64,000 nucleotides of DNA from Acidobacteriota bacterium (GTDB taxonomy: Bacteria > Acidobacteriota > Blastocatellia > Pyrinomonadales > Pyrinomonadaceae). The first letter of the stretch is position 1, and every line of letters begins with the position of its first letter. Positions 44,218-53,255 of the stretch are shown piece by piece. Where the stretch lies: positions 367,616 through 431,615 of the forward strand of contig JAFDVK010000032.1 in the NCBI GenBank assembly GCA_018269005.1, read 5' to 3'. Position numbers and translations under genes: made by a program. The notes beneath the pieces were generated by a model that had not been told where the DNA came from, did not search any database, and was given only the letters and a program-made list of their open reading frames with translations.

Positions 44218-45951
44218 CTATTGGGGCTTATCGATAATCTCAAAGTGCCCGGGAGACGCGTAACCGACGGTCTTTCCCTGACTGTTTAGAAGGTTCACAT
44301 TGACCCAGCCTCCAGTTTTCCCATATTCGGAGATAGAACGCAGGAACTCTTCGCGTTTTTCGTTCGTCATGGTCTCCCAAGACGGCAAGACAACGCCGTA
44401 GAACGTGTCTCCGCTCTTTTTCGCGAGCCTAAGATTTTCTTTAAAAGGAACCTGGTCGAGTTTCACCATGACCACGCCTTTTGAGAACGTCGTGTCCTCC
44501 TCAATGAACCAGGTCGCCCACACATACACTCCGACGGAGATAGCGATTAGAACGGTCGCTCCGAGCAGCAGGAACGGATTGATTCCGAAGCATTTTTCTC
44601 GAACTACTTCGAGCAAAGACCGGCGAGTCTTGATCGCCGCCGCAGAAGGTTCGACCCTATGAGACGAAAGATCGATCTTTTCGATCGGCTGTTCGATATG
44701 TTCCGACCGTAGTTCGACAGAATCATCGTATTCGTCCCGACCCACAGACGGATCGATCAGATGACGCAATGTCGAATCCAACTCGAGCGTTCGTGCAGCT
44801 GCCTCTGATACGGCCTGATCATCGAGCGAACCATACTTCTCATGAGTAACGGCAGCACCGGAGGCAAGCCTTTCTTTGTCTAGAAGTCTGATGTAGGTAT
44901 TGCTCACGCTAACGTTGCATTCGATGGCCGCGGTGATGACCGTCGGAGCGAAGAACAACTCGGCGATATTTTCCTTGAAGAGCCGAATCCGGCCGAAGAA
45001 GTCACTGCGGATCAATGCATCGAACTGCGAAGCATCTTCGGCCTCTTGCTGAAGTTCCCTGAAGCTTGCAGCAGCGAGGACGATATTTTCTTCGTCGTCA
45101 GCAGAATAAAGCGGAATGCTCGACCAATCCGCATAGAGTGCCTTAATGTGGCCGAACATCTCTGAGCCGCTAAAGAGGAGCTTACGAGTATCATCTTCGA
45201 CCGCACGCGAGAACAGCCTCGTCACGATATAGTCGAACTTGCCGCGCACGTTCTCGTTGTACGGTAGATTCCTATAGAAACGCGCAAGTGCAAGCATCGC
45301 CTGCGAACTGAGTTTCGGACGGCAATTTTCGCAATATCTCCGGAGTGCGGCGATAGAGATCTCAGCATCACGTTTTGCTAGAACCGAACACCACGCCTCG
45401 ATCTCCTGCATCAATTGAAATTCCGATTCCTTGTGGGCATCAGATGATGAATCTTCGGCAACCTGCATGAATTTATGCAATGCCTTTTTTACGCTGAGAT
45501 CGTCGTAGGTTTTGGGGATGATCTTTAAGTGTTCCCGCTCTAGTGCTGAAACGACGTGTTCCACGAGTTGAAGGCTCATCACCTCGCCATTGGCGCGTTT
45601 CTTGAAGAATTCTTTGTCAGAGGTCGGACGGCGGATCTCAATGGTCTCATCGCTGCCCATCAGCTGCATATCGGCAACGTCAGGCGCATCTGCCTCGATC
45701 TTTTCTGCCGTTTGGTAAATGAGTTCGTCGCGTGAGGGATCACTTTCGCTTCGTCGCAATACGGCATCTGACCGGCCGTTCGAATGATCGTCGAGCTCAA
45801 GGTGTGCAACTTCACTATCGAGATGGCCGGATGCAGACTCCGTCTCGAATCCTTCAACCTCTTTGGCTCTGGCTTCGAGCGCGTCGAGGAATGTATCCTC
45901 GAGCAGGTTCTCTTCTTTTAACTCGAGAACGAGATCTTCAAAGATGTTCAT
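44218..45951 (-). CDS. Unknown single-pass membrane protein, possibly linked to pilus function
   Basis: The protein has 577 residues. An N-terminal acidic region (1-115) precedes an all-helical central part (about 120-400), in which the CENCRPKLSSQAMLALARFYR and DEENIVLAAASFRELQQEAEDAS regions stand out. A serine/glutamate-rich stretch leads to one TM helix near 485-507 (FLLLGATVLIAISVGVYVW). A C-terminal domain of about 65 residues lies on the far side. I do not recognise the family. It lies 47 bp downstream of the pilin-like gene on the same strand and ends in a good terminator, so the two are probably co-transcribed. Confidence 0.75.
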   Translation of the reverse strand: MNIFEDLVLELKEENLLEDTFLDALEARAKEVEGFETESASGHLDSEVAHLELDDHSNGRSDAVLRRSESDPSRDELIYQTAEKIEADAPDVADMQLMGSDETIEIRRPTSDKEFFKKRANGEVMSLQLVEHVVSALEREHLKIIPKTYDDLSVKKALHKFMQVAEDSSSDAHKESEFQLMQEIEAWCSVLAKRDAEISIAALRRYCENCRPKLSSQAMLALARFYRNLPYNENVRGKFDYIVTRLFSRAVEDDTRKLLFSGSEMFGHIKALYADWSSIPLYSADDEENIVLAAASFRELQQEAEDASQFDALIRSDFFGRIRLFKENIAELFFAPTVITAAIECNVSVSNTYIRLLDKERLASGAAVTHEKYGSLDDQAVSEAAARTLELDSTLRHLIDPSVGRDEYDDSVELRSEHIEQPIEKIDLSSHRVEPSAAAIKTRRSLLEVVREKCFGINPFLLLGATVLIAISVGVYVWATWFIEEDTTFSKGVVMVKLDQVPFKENLRLAKKSGDTFYGVVLPSWETMTNEKREEFLRSISEYGKTGGWVNVNLLNSQGKTVGYASPGHFEIIDKPQ

Positions 45952-45998
45952 AGCTCGTACCTATCTGACTGGAAACTAAGGGTGAGGACTAAAAGCAT

Positions 45999-46412
45999 TT
46001 ACGGCAGGATCTGGCGAATTTCACCTGATTGGTCGATCTCGTATTTGTAAACAACACCTTCAGTGGCAACGTTTCGCGTAGCCGTGATCGTGTATCGGCC
46101 GCGAAGATCGGTGTCCGTTGGGGTTCCGGGCATTTCGAAGACAAATTTGCCGCGGATCAACTGAAGTCCGCTGACAGTTCCGAGCGCATTCGATGATGCT
46201 GAGTTTAGCTCTGCGAGCCGGGCAAATCGGCCATTCTGCGACATAAAGCTCATTTGGGTCGAGGACATTGTCCTCATCGTCGCGAACGTGTTGCCATTTT
46301 CGGCAGCTCTTGTCGCTTTCTGTAGGGCCGGAACCGCCAATGTTGCGATCACACCGATCACCGCTACGACAACGAGTAGTTCAATTAATGAGAATCCGCG
46401 TTGGTCTTTCAT
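45999..46412 (-). CDS. Type IV pilin-like protein (prepilin)
   Basis: The protein has 137 residues. The class III signal MKDQRG|FSLIELLVVVAVIGVIATLAVPAL gives cleavage after Gly6 and a methylated Phe, with Glu at +5; this is the prepilin peptidase site and the assembly helix. The globular part has the GRYTITATRN strand region but no Cys pair of the classical D-loop. It could be a major pilin, a minor pilin or a type II secretion pseudopilin. No pil assembly genes are nearby. Confidence 0.85.
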   Translation of the reverse strand: MKDQRGFSLIELLVVVAVIGVIATLAVPALQKATRAAENGNTFATMRTMSSTQMSFMSQNGRFARLAELNSASSNALGTVSGLQLIRGKFVFEMPGTPTDTDLRGRYTITATRNVATEGVVYKYEIDQSGEIRQILP

Positions 46413-46712
46413 AGATCTAAACCTCTAGATCCCGAAAAGTGACATTTTTTGTCATATCCAATTGACAAGTTGCGGCAACAAAGCCTGTAGTATTCGGTCT
46501 ATTCAATGCTTTCTTTGCCGGTGGACGTCGGGGGCGTCCAAAACCGCAAGTTGTCCAGCAAAAGTTGTGCCAGCGAGATTTTGACGTATTTTAACGCCCA
46601 AAAAATGGGGGTATTGTTTGCATCTTTGTTTTTTGATAGATTTGGACATACGCTGATTTTCTTTGCCCCCGCGTGCTGGCGGTCTGGGCATTCCAATTTG
46701 GAGTGAAACGAA
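46413..46712. other. Divergent intergenic region between the pilin and speA
   Basis: Exactly 300 bp. A TTGACA at 46464-46469 could serve speA, but a -10 at the right spacing is weak. A 5-bp dyad TGACA-TTTTT-TGTCA lies at 46442-46456. The long stretch 46500-46700 before speA has no clear gene or riboswitch fold that I can support. I saw no sigma-54 box for the pilin gene. Confidence 0.45.
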
Positions 46713-48668
46713 TTGACCGCAGTCATTGACAAGACCCTGGAAACCTACGGAATTGATAACTGGGGAGCCGATTATTTCGGTATTAACAAGAAAGGCAATC
46801 TGATCGTTCGAGCACCTGAGAACGAAGCTCTTACGGCCGACATTAAAGAAATAGTGGACGACCTCCAGAAAAGAGGCGTTAGCGCTCCTGTCCTTTTGCG
46901 CTTTCCCCAGCTTTTGTTCGGCCAGATCCGCAAACTGCAAATCGCATTCCGTAAATCTATCAAAGAGTTCGAGTACGAAGGCGATCATCTGTGTGTTTTT
47001 CCGATGAAGGTCAACCAGAATCGGTCCGTGATCGAGGAGTATCTTCGTGAAGGCTCGCGATATAACTTCGGCCTCGAGGCAGGTTCGAAAGCGGAACTGT
47101 ACGCGGCCCTTGGTCTCGAACAAGCCAAGGACTCGCTTCTAGTATTGAACGGCTTCAAGGATCGCGAATTCATTCAGCTTGCCTTTGCCGGAGCGGCCGC
47201 CGGCAAGAATGTCGTGATCGTGATCGAAAAGCTCAGCGAACTCGAACATGCGATCGCAATTGCCGATGAGACCCAAAAAGCGAACCCCAACATGAAGATC
47301 CCGATGCTCGGCGTTCGGGTCAAGCTTTATGCCAAAGGGTCGGGAAAATGGGAAAAATCCGGTGGCGAGGCAGCAAAGTTCGGCCTTACGACCACAGAGA
47401 TCCTTGAGGTCATTCGACGATTGCAAGAGACCGGGCGCACTGATCTCTTGCGGCTTCTGCATTTCCACATCGGCTCGCAGCTCACCGACATCAAGCGTAT
47501 TAAGAACGCCATGAAGGAAGCAGCTCGGACCTATTCGAAGATCCGCCAGATGGGAGTCCCGATCGAGTATCTTGATGTAGGCGGCGGAATGGCGGTGGAT
47601 TATGACGGCTCACGCACAAGTTTTGAATCTTCAGCGAACTACAACGCTCGGGAATTCGCCAACGATGTCATCTATGTGATCAAAACCGTCTGCGATGACG
47701 AGAACGTACCACACCCGACCATTATCCAGGAATCAGGCCGCTACCTTTCGGCGTACCACGCAATTTTGGTTACAAACGTGCAGGACGAGATCGAGACCGT
47801 CGTCGAGGATCTAACGCCCTTAAATATGTCCGGCAGCGTACCGGAGGTGGTCCGCGAGCTTCATGACCTTCACGAAACGATCAATGCGAAGAATTATCGG
47901 GAGTACTATCACGACGCTCTCGAACATCGTGAAGAGCTCTTTACGATGTTCAACCTTGGCCTGATCTCCCTCGAAGATAAGGGTGCGGGCGAAGTACTCT
48001 TTTGGGACATTTGCGAAAAGGCTGATGGCTATGCGCAATTGAAGAAGTACGTCAGTGAGGAATTCGATGACCTTCGCCGCTTGATGTGCGCGAAATACCT
48101 TGCGAACTTCTCCGTCTTTCGATCGATGCCCGACAACTGGGCTCTCGAACAGCTCTTCCCGATCGTCCCGATCCACAAGCTCAACAAAACGCCTACCGAA
48201 TTCGCGACGCTTTGCGATATTACGTGCGATTCGGACGGCATCGTAGATAAATTCGTCGATCTGCACGACGTCAAACCCGTCCTTGAGCTTCATAAGCTCG
48301 TAAAGGGCGAACCTTACTACATTGCAATGATGCTCGTCGGAGCATATCAAGAGGTTATGGGGAATAACCACAATCTCTTCGGCGTTCCGCACGAAGCTCA
48401 CATCTTTATTGGAGACGACGGATACATCATTAAAAAGGTCATTTTCGGTGCCACCCTTGGCGACGCCGTCTCGAGCGTACGCTACGACGCCGTTCAATTG
48501 CATGATACGTTCCGCAGGGCCGTCCTACAGAAGATAAAGGACGGCGACCTCAGCTCGGAAGAAGGAAATGACCTGATCCATTATTACGAAAGCCAGGTGG
48601 ACAGCTACACCTACTTAACACCGCACTTTCTCGCCGCCAAAGAGAAGGCTGTCGGTTCGACGAAATAA
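46713..48668 (+). CDS. speA: Biosynthetic arginine decarboxylase
   Basis: The protein has 651 residues, the normal size of SpeA. It decarboxylates arginine to agmatine with PLP. PLP-binding Lys99 lies in FPMKVNQNR; LDVGGGMAVDYDGS and the substrate loop CDITCDSDGIVDKF are diagnostic of SpeA and not of other fold-III decarboxylases. Start is TTG at 46713, decided by GGAG 9 nt upstream; no in-frame ATG or GTG lies near. It heads the speA-DHS-like-speB operon (18 bp to the next gene). Confidence 0.96.
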   Translation: MTAVIDKTLETYGIDNWGADYFGINKKGNLIVRAPENEALTADIKEIVDDLQKRGVSAPVLLRFPQLLFGQIRKLQIAFRKSIKEFEYEGDHLCVFPMKVNQNRSVIEEYLREGSRYNFGLEAGSKAELYAALGLEQAKDSLLVLNGFKDREFIQLAFAGAAAGKNVVIVIEKLSELEHAIAIADETQKANPNMKIPMLGVRVKLYAKGSGKWEKSGGEAAKFGLTTTEILEVIRRLQETGRTDLLRLLHFHIGSQLTDIKRIKNAMKEAARTYSKIRQMGVPIEYLDVGGGMAVDYDGSRTSFESSANYNAREFANDVIYVIKTVCDDENVPHPTIIQESGRYLSAYHAILVTNVQDEIETVVEDLTPLNMSGSVPEVVRELHDLHETINAKNYREYYHDALEHREELFTMFNLGLISLEDKGAGEVLFWDICEKADGYAQLKKYVSEEFDDLRRLMCAKYLANFSVFRSMPDNWALEQLFPIVPIHKLNKTPTEFATLCDITCDSDGIVDKFVDLHDVKPVLELHKLVKGEPYYIAMMLVGAYQEVMGNNHNLFGVPHEAHIFIGDDGYIIKKVIFGATLGDAVSSVRYDAVQLHDTFRRAVLQKIKDGDLSSEEGNDLIHYYESQVDSYTYLTPHFLAAKEKAVGSTK

Positions 48669-48686
48669 AAATCCCAGGGAGACATT

Positions 48687-49748
48687 ATGGTAGCTCAAAA
48701 AAAATCAAAAGCTTCGAAATTCTTATCTGTGCCGACTCGGCCGGTCCCAATTGACCGTGACCGGTCGGTCGCGGGGCTTTTGGAAAAAATGGAAGGTGCC
48801 GGCTTCGGCGCCAGACAACTTGCAGAGGCACATCGAATTTGGCTCGATATGCTCGACGATAATTCGACGATCTATCTCTGCCTCAGTGGAAACGTAATAA
48901 CTGCCGGTATGCGCCGTTTACTTTCCTATGTGATCAAGAACCGGTTCGTTGACGTGATCGTAGCTTCGGGCGCGGTTCTCTATCACGATATCCACGAAAC
49001 ACTCGGCCGAGAACATTACCAAGCTCATCCGAGCATGATGGATGAAGATCTCGCCGCTGCGTCTGTAACGCGGTTGGGCGATGTGCTCGGAAATGCCGAA
49101 GAGTATCAGGAAGCGGACGAATGGATCGGAAGCGTTGTAAACCAACTTGATCTAACCCGAAGCTATTCCTGCCGGGAATTCCTTCATCTTATGGGACGTG
49201 AACTCTCCGAGATCGCGCATGAAGACGGCGTTCTCACGTCGTCCTACAAGTCCCGTATCCCGGTTTTTTGCCCTGATATCTCCGGTTCCGAACTCGCGAT
49301 CGGCCTTGCACGCGTGAAATTCGAGAAAAAGATCCATGTCGGATTCGATCTCGGCCAGGATACGCTGGATATGACGCAGATCAACGCAAAGTCAAGAAAT
49401 TCCGCAATGATCGCCTGCGGAAGTACATCGAGCCAAGGAATGGTAAATCTTACGGAACTTTCTTCATACATTTCGCGTGGAAATGTACGTGGGCATAAGT
49501 ATGCGATCTCGATGTCGACGGATTCCGTACCTCTTGATCAGCGTACGCCGAGCTATGGCAGCAATCACACGTGTACGTTCGGAAAGCTGCATAAGGGTGC
49601 TACGACCGCTTATGTTCCGTGTGATCCGTCGATCGCATTGCCGATGATTATCACGGCCTTGTCGCAAACCGCGGCAAAGTTTATGAAAGGCCGCAAGCGC
49701 CCGAACTTTGCGTTCTCGGGCCAGACGATGACCATCGACGTTCCGTAA
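48687..49748 (+). CDS. Deoxyhypusine synthase-like protein in a polyamine operon
   Basis: The protein has 353 residues. It aligns by eye with deoxyhypusine synthase: SGNVITAGMRRLLSYVIKNRFVDVIVASGA corresponds to the NAD-binding start (YTSNLISSGIRE region) and IPVFCPDISGSELA to IPVFSPALTDGS. The catalytic Lys that forms the imine is conserved as Lys300 (TFGKLHKG). The segment GGGVVKHH of DHS is replaced by CGSTSSQG (244-251). Bacteria lack eIF5A, so the substrate must be different. Position between speA (agmatine) and speB (putrescine) points to transfer of an aminobutyl group in polyamine synthesis, for example a homospermidine-type product. This function is inferred. Confidence 0.85.
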   Translation: MVAQKKSKASKFLSVPTRPVPIDRDRSVAGLLEKMEGAGFGARQLAEAHRIWLDMLDDNSTIYLCLSGNVITAGMRRLLSYVIKNRFVDVIVASGAVLYHDIHETLGREHYQAHPSMMDEDLAAASVTRLGDVLGNAEEYQEADEWIGSVVNQLDLTRSYSCREFLHLMGRELSEIAHEDGVLTSSYKSRIPVFCPDISGSELAIGLARVKFEKKIHVGFDLGQDTLDMTQINAKSRNSAMIACGSTSSQGMVNLTELSSYISRGNVRGHKYAISMSTDSVPLDQRTPSYGSNHTCTFGKLHKGATTAYVPCDPSIALPMIITALSQTAAKFMKGRKRPNFAFSGQTMTIDVP

Positions 49749-49751
49749 ACT

Positions 49752-50666
49752 ATGAGCGAATCTGCCAGTCTTCCGATGAACTTCGGCGGTATCGAAGATG
49801 AGAAATACTCAGACCTCGATACCGCTGAGATCGTTGTGTGGCCAGTCTCTTACGAAGGAACGGTTTCGTACGGCACCGGAACAGAGGCCGGTGCGATGGC
49901 GATCGTCGACGCCTCGCGGAATATGGAGCTCTACGAGGAAGAGACGGATGCCGAGGTCTATAAGCTTGGCATTCACACTCTCCCGGAATTCATACCGCGG
50001 CCAACACCTGCCGAGATGATTGGCGACCTTTATTCCGAGACGAAACGCCTCCTCGATCTCGACAAGTTCGTGTGCATGCTCGGCGGCGAGCATTCCGTTT
50101 CAGGTCCCGTAATTCGCGCACACGCTGAAAAATTCGAGAATATCAGCGTGCTTCAGATCGACGCTCACGCAGATCTTCGTGATTCCTACGACGGAACGGA
50201 ACATTCCCATGCCTCGATAATGGCGCGTGTCGTTAAAGACCTGAAGATACCTGCCGTGCAGGTCGGTATCCGATCGATCTCAGCTGAAGAAGCCCATTCG
50301 CTAAAGGACGGCCTTCCGACCAGGATCTTTTGGGCCCGTGACATCGTCGGCCGAACGGATTGGATCGACGAAGCCGTCAATTCCCTCACCGACAACGTCT
50401 ATCTGACAATAGACATCGACGGCCTCGATCCAAGCATCGTACCAACGACAGGAACACCTGAACCGGGCGGTTTGGGATGGTACGAGACCCTGACGCTCAT
50501 CCGCACACTCGCTGAGAAGAAACGAGTTATAGGAATGGATCTGGTTGAGTATTCGTATGTCCCTGGGCAGGACTCAGTAGCTTTCCTTTGTGCGAAACTT
50601 GTCTATAAATCTCTCGCGTACGTCTTTAAGGGACGAACTCCGAAGGTGGGGCTCGCCGTAAGTTAG
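49752..50666 (+). CDS. speB: Agmatinase (ureohydrolase)
   Basis: The protein has 304 residues. It hydrolyses agmatine to putrescine and urea with a binuclear Mn site. Ligands are H114 (GGEHS), D137-x-H139-x-D141 (IDAHAD) and D221/D223 (TIDIDGLDPS). The substrate loop is YDGTEHSHASIM. It lies 3 bp after the DHS-like gene and is the third gene of the polyamine operon. Confidence 0.95.
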   Translation: MSESASLPMNFGGIEDEKYSDLDTAEIVVWPVSYEGTVSYGTGTEAGAMAIVDASRNMELYEEETDAEVYKLGIHTLPEFIPRPTPAEMIGDLYSETKRLLDLDKFVCMLGGEHSVSGPVIRAHAEKFENISVLQIDAHADLRDSYDGTEHSHASIMARVVKDLKIPAVQVGIRSISAEEAHSLKDGLPTRIFWARDIVGRTDWIDEAVNSLTDNVYLTIDIDGLDPSIVPTTGTPEPGGLGWYETLTLIRTLAEKKRVIGMDLVEYSYVPGQDSVAFLCAKLVYKSLAYVFKGRTPKVGLAVS

Positions 50667-50766
50667 TTGTTTGAACCGAAATAGAACCCTCGAACCGAGC
50701 TCCTCGTTTTTAGGAACCTCGATCCGTCATTCTTCGTCTTATATATATTTAGGGGAGACCAATCAT

Positions 50767-52251
50767 ATGCGTAATGGAAGAATTATTTTGATCACCGCCA
50801 TCGCGGCCGCGGGACTGAGTTTCTCGTGCGCCGGCGGTCTTTTGCCCGGTACCGAAGCGGCACCGCCAAGTTCAAATAACACGCCCGCACCAGCACCGGT
50901 CGTTGTGAACGGCGTTCGCACATCGTATGCGGACGTGGTCGAGAAGACCTCGCCCGCGGTCGTACAGATCCGAATGGAGAAAAAGCAGGCGGCCGACACC
51001 GGTTCCATGCAGATGCCTTTCGGCGACGACTTCTTTCGTCAATTCGGCCAGCCGGCACCAAATCGCGGTCCGCGGATCGAACGCGGTGCAGGTTCGGGTG
51101 TCATCGTAAATTCCAACGGAACGATCCTTACCAACAACCATGTCGTCGATGGAGCAGAAAAGATCACGGTCTATACAAGCGACAACAAGACGTACGAAGC
51201 GAAGGTAATCGGCACGGACGCTCCGAGCGACCTCGCCGTGATTAAGATCGAAGCGGAGAATCTTCCGTTCTTGACGCTCGGAAATTCTGATGAGGTCCGC
51301 GTCGGCGACATTGTGCTCGCGATCGGCAATCCGCTCGACATCGGTGAGACTGTTACGGCCGGCATCATCTCAGCAAAGGGCCGACGTACAGGATTAAGTG
51401 ACGGAAGCTTTGAGGATTTTCTTCAGACCGACGCTCCGATCAATCGCGGAAACTCCGGCGGTGCTCTCGTAAATCTGAACGGCGAGCTGATCGGCATCAA
51501 CTCACAGATCCTCTCGCCCGGCGGTTCGATGGGCGGCAATATAGGAATTGGTTTTTCGATCCCGTCGAACATGGCAAAAAGCGTGATGGAACAGCTTCTG
51601 AAGGACGGAAAGGTCCATCGCGGGATGTTGGGTGTAACGATCCAAAATATCACCGACGACACCGCAAAAGCACTTGAACTCGGTACAACCGAGGGCGTGC
51701 TTATCAGCGGCGTAAAGGCAAGCAGTGCCGCAGATAAGGCCGGCCTCAAACGCGGCGACGTCATAACCGCGATCAACGGCGAAAAGATCGAGGACACGAA
51801 TGCCCTCCGCAATAAAGTTGCCGGAGCTCAGCCCGGTACCGAGATCAAGCTCACGATCAACCGCGGCGGAAGTTCGATGGACATAACGGCGACGCTTGAC
51901 GAATTTGAGACACCGAATGCCGACAAGAACGATCCGAACTCTCCGACAGAAGGCCCGGCGAACGATAGTTCGGGCAAACTCGGCGTCGTCTTGTCGCCCG
52001 TTACGCCGCAGATACAGAAGCAGCTCGGACTCGATTCGACCGATGGGCTTGTTGTTACGGATGTGGATCCAAGCGGCCCTGCGGCATCTGCGGGGATCGG
52101 CCGCGGAGATGTCTTGCTCGAAATAAACCGAAAGCCGATCACCTCTGCTGCCGACGTTAAGAACGCTTTGGCAGATTCCAAAGATAAACCCGTTCTACTG
52201 CTCGTATCACGCCGAGGTCAAACGATCTACTTGACGATCAGACCTCAGTAG
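50767..52251 (+). CDS. degP: Periplasmic HtrA/DegP-like serine protease with two PDZ domains
   Basis: The protein has 494 residues from the ATG at 50767, preceded by AGGGGAG; a longer frame starting at 50671 lacks a signal sequence at its start. A hydrophobic N-terminus ends near Cys21 (LSFSC), giving a possible lipoprotein. The trypsin-fold triad is H125 (TNNHVVDG), D155 (SDLAVIK) and S230 (NRGNSGGALVN). PDZ1 lies at about 295-390 and PDZ2 at about 400-490. It degrades or refolds damaged envelope proteins. A terminator follows. Confidence 0.93.
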   Translation: MRNGRIILITAIAAAGLSFSCAGGLLPGTEAAPPSSNNTPAPAPVVVNGVRTSYADVVEKTSPAVVQIRMEKKQAADTGSMQMPFGDDFFRQFGQPAPNRGPRIERGAGSGVIVNSNGTILTNNHVVDGAEKITVYTSDNKTYEAKVIGTDAPSDLAVIKIEAENLPFLTLGNSDEVRVGDIVLAIGNPLDIGETVTAGIISAKGRRTGLSDGSFEDFLQTDAPINRGNSGGALVNLNGELIGINSQILSPGGSMGGNIGIGFSIPSNMAKSVMEQLLKDGKVHRGMLGVTIQNITDDTAKALELGTTEGVLISGVKASSAADKAGLKRGDVITAINGEKIEDTNALRNKVAGAQPGTEIKLTINRGGSSMDITATLDEFETPNADKNDPNSPTEGPANDSSGKLGVVLSPVTPQIQKQLGLDSTDGLVVTDVDPSGPAASAGIGRGDVLLEINRKPITSAADVKNALADSKDKPVLLLVSRRGQTIYLTIRPQ

Positions 52252-52271
52252 TTATAGGGACATTCGTTAGC

Positions 52272-52302
52272 GGCGGGAGTTTCACGACTCCCGCCATTTT
52301 TT
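52272..52302 (+). terminator. Intrinsic terminator after the degP-like gene
   Basis: A 9-bp perfect stem GGCGGGAGT / ACTCCCGCC with loop TTCACG is followed by TTTTTT (52297-52302). It starts 21 bp after the stop codon. Confidence 0.92.
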
Positions 52303-52313
52303 ATTTCGATCGG

Positions 52314-53255
52314 TCACGGGCCAGACCGAACGAGAACTTTGCCGATCAGGTCATCCACGGTGCTTTTCTTTATCTGGCCGGGCAAGCGAGCAAGGCAATT
52401 CGCTGCTCCGCACGCTGCTGCCAGCCGAGCTGCTGCAGCTAAGTCGAGTCGTCTCTTCATCGCGACAGCAAGGCCCGCGACCGTAGCGTCTCCACATCCG
52501 ACCGTTGACACGACATCAACCTCCGGCGGAGTTACAAAGACCGGCTCTGTACTACCATCCCAGTAAGCCAGGCCGTCCGCGCCTAGCGTTAGGCAGACCG
52601 CCATTGCCCCATGGTCCATCAATGTCTTCATAACCTTCAAGGTATCGCCTTCGCCGGAGATTCTGACGCTCGCGGCCTTTTCGGCCTCACTTTTGTTCGG
52701 CTTGATGAGATCTGGCGAGGCGGCAAGGGCAGCATTCAGAGCCTCGCCGCTCGCATCAACTATCACTCTTGCGCCTGCGTGCTTTGCAGTTTGCGTGAGC
52801 GAGGCATATTCATCCGTCGGCATTCCCGGCGGCAAGCTGCCGGAGAGAACGACGACGGCGTTTTCACCCGCGATCGTAAAAACACCCGAACATACCGAGC
52901 GAAATTCCGCCAACTCATTTGTATCGACAATTCCGCCGGGTTCGAGTACTTCGGTAATGCGCCCGTCCTTGTCGATGATCTCGAGGTTCGTGCGGGTCAT
53001 CGATGCTGTACGCACGGGAATGACCCTGACACTGAGTTCGGCAAGCTGGCGCTCTATCTCATCACCCGTCTCGCCGCCAAGAAGTCCGATCCACGTAACA
53101 TCTTCACCGAGTGCCTTTGCGGCCATCGCGACATGGGCAGCCTTGCCGCCTGCAAATGCTTCCGAAGAACGAACCCGGTTCACTTCGCCGAGCTCGAGGC
53201 TCTCGACGCGAAGGCGTTTGTCGATCGCAGGATTTGCGGAAACACAGATGATCAT
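52314..53255 (-). CDS. PfkB-family sugar-phosphate kinase, FruK/LacC-type
   Basis: The protein has 313 residues. The start (MIICVSANPAIDKRLRV) and AFAGGKAAHVA match the 1-phosphofructokinase / tagatose-6-phosphate kinase branch. The C-terminal anion-hole motif is GCGDATVAG (catalytic Asp present; commonly GAGDS). It most likely phosphorylates tagatose-6-P to the 1,6-bisphosphate that the aldolase encoded at 59191 would cleave. It is the last gene of the seven-gene operon and overlaps cutC by 4 bp. Confidence 0.82.
   Translation of the reverse strand: MIICVSANPAIDKRLRVESLELGEVNRVRSSEAFAGGKAAHVAMAAKALGEDVTWIGLLGGETGDEIERQLAELSVRVIPVRTASMTRTNLEIIDKDGRITEVLEPGGIVDTNELAEFRSVCSGVFTIAGENAVVVLSGSLPPGMPTDEYASLTQTAKHAGARVIVDASGEALNAALAASPDLIKPNKSEAEKAASVRISGEGDTLKVMKTLMDHGAMAVCLTLGADGLAYWDGSTEPVFVTPPEVDVVSTVGCGDATVAGLAVAMKRRLDLAAAARLAAACGAANCLARLPGQIKKSTVDDLIGKVLVRSGP

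Noticed and set aside
43947..44243. A 98-codon minus-strand ORF
   Set aside because: It runs through the terminator hairpin at 44154-44187 and the 3' end of the upstream gene; its start has no ribosome site.
46413..46712. Polyamine- or arginine-responsive riboswitch before speA
   Set aside because: The 5' region is long, but I could find no conserved fold or terminator/antiterminator pair.
46503..47123. A 206-codon minus-strand ORF
   Set aside because: Mostly antisense to the start of speA; no recognisable domain or ribosome site.
48687..49748. Genuine deoxyhypusine synthase acting on eIF5A
   Set aside because: Bacteria have EF-P and no eIF5A; the key KHH segment is changed and the operon context is polyamine synthesis.
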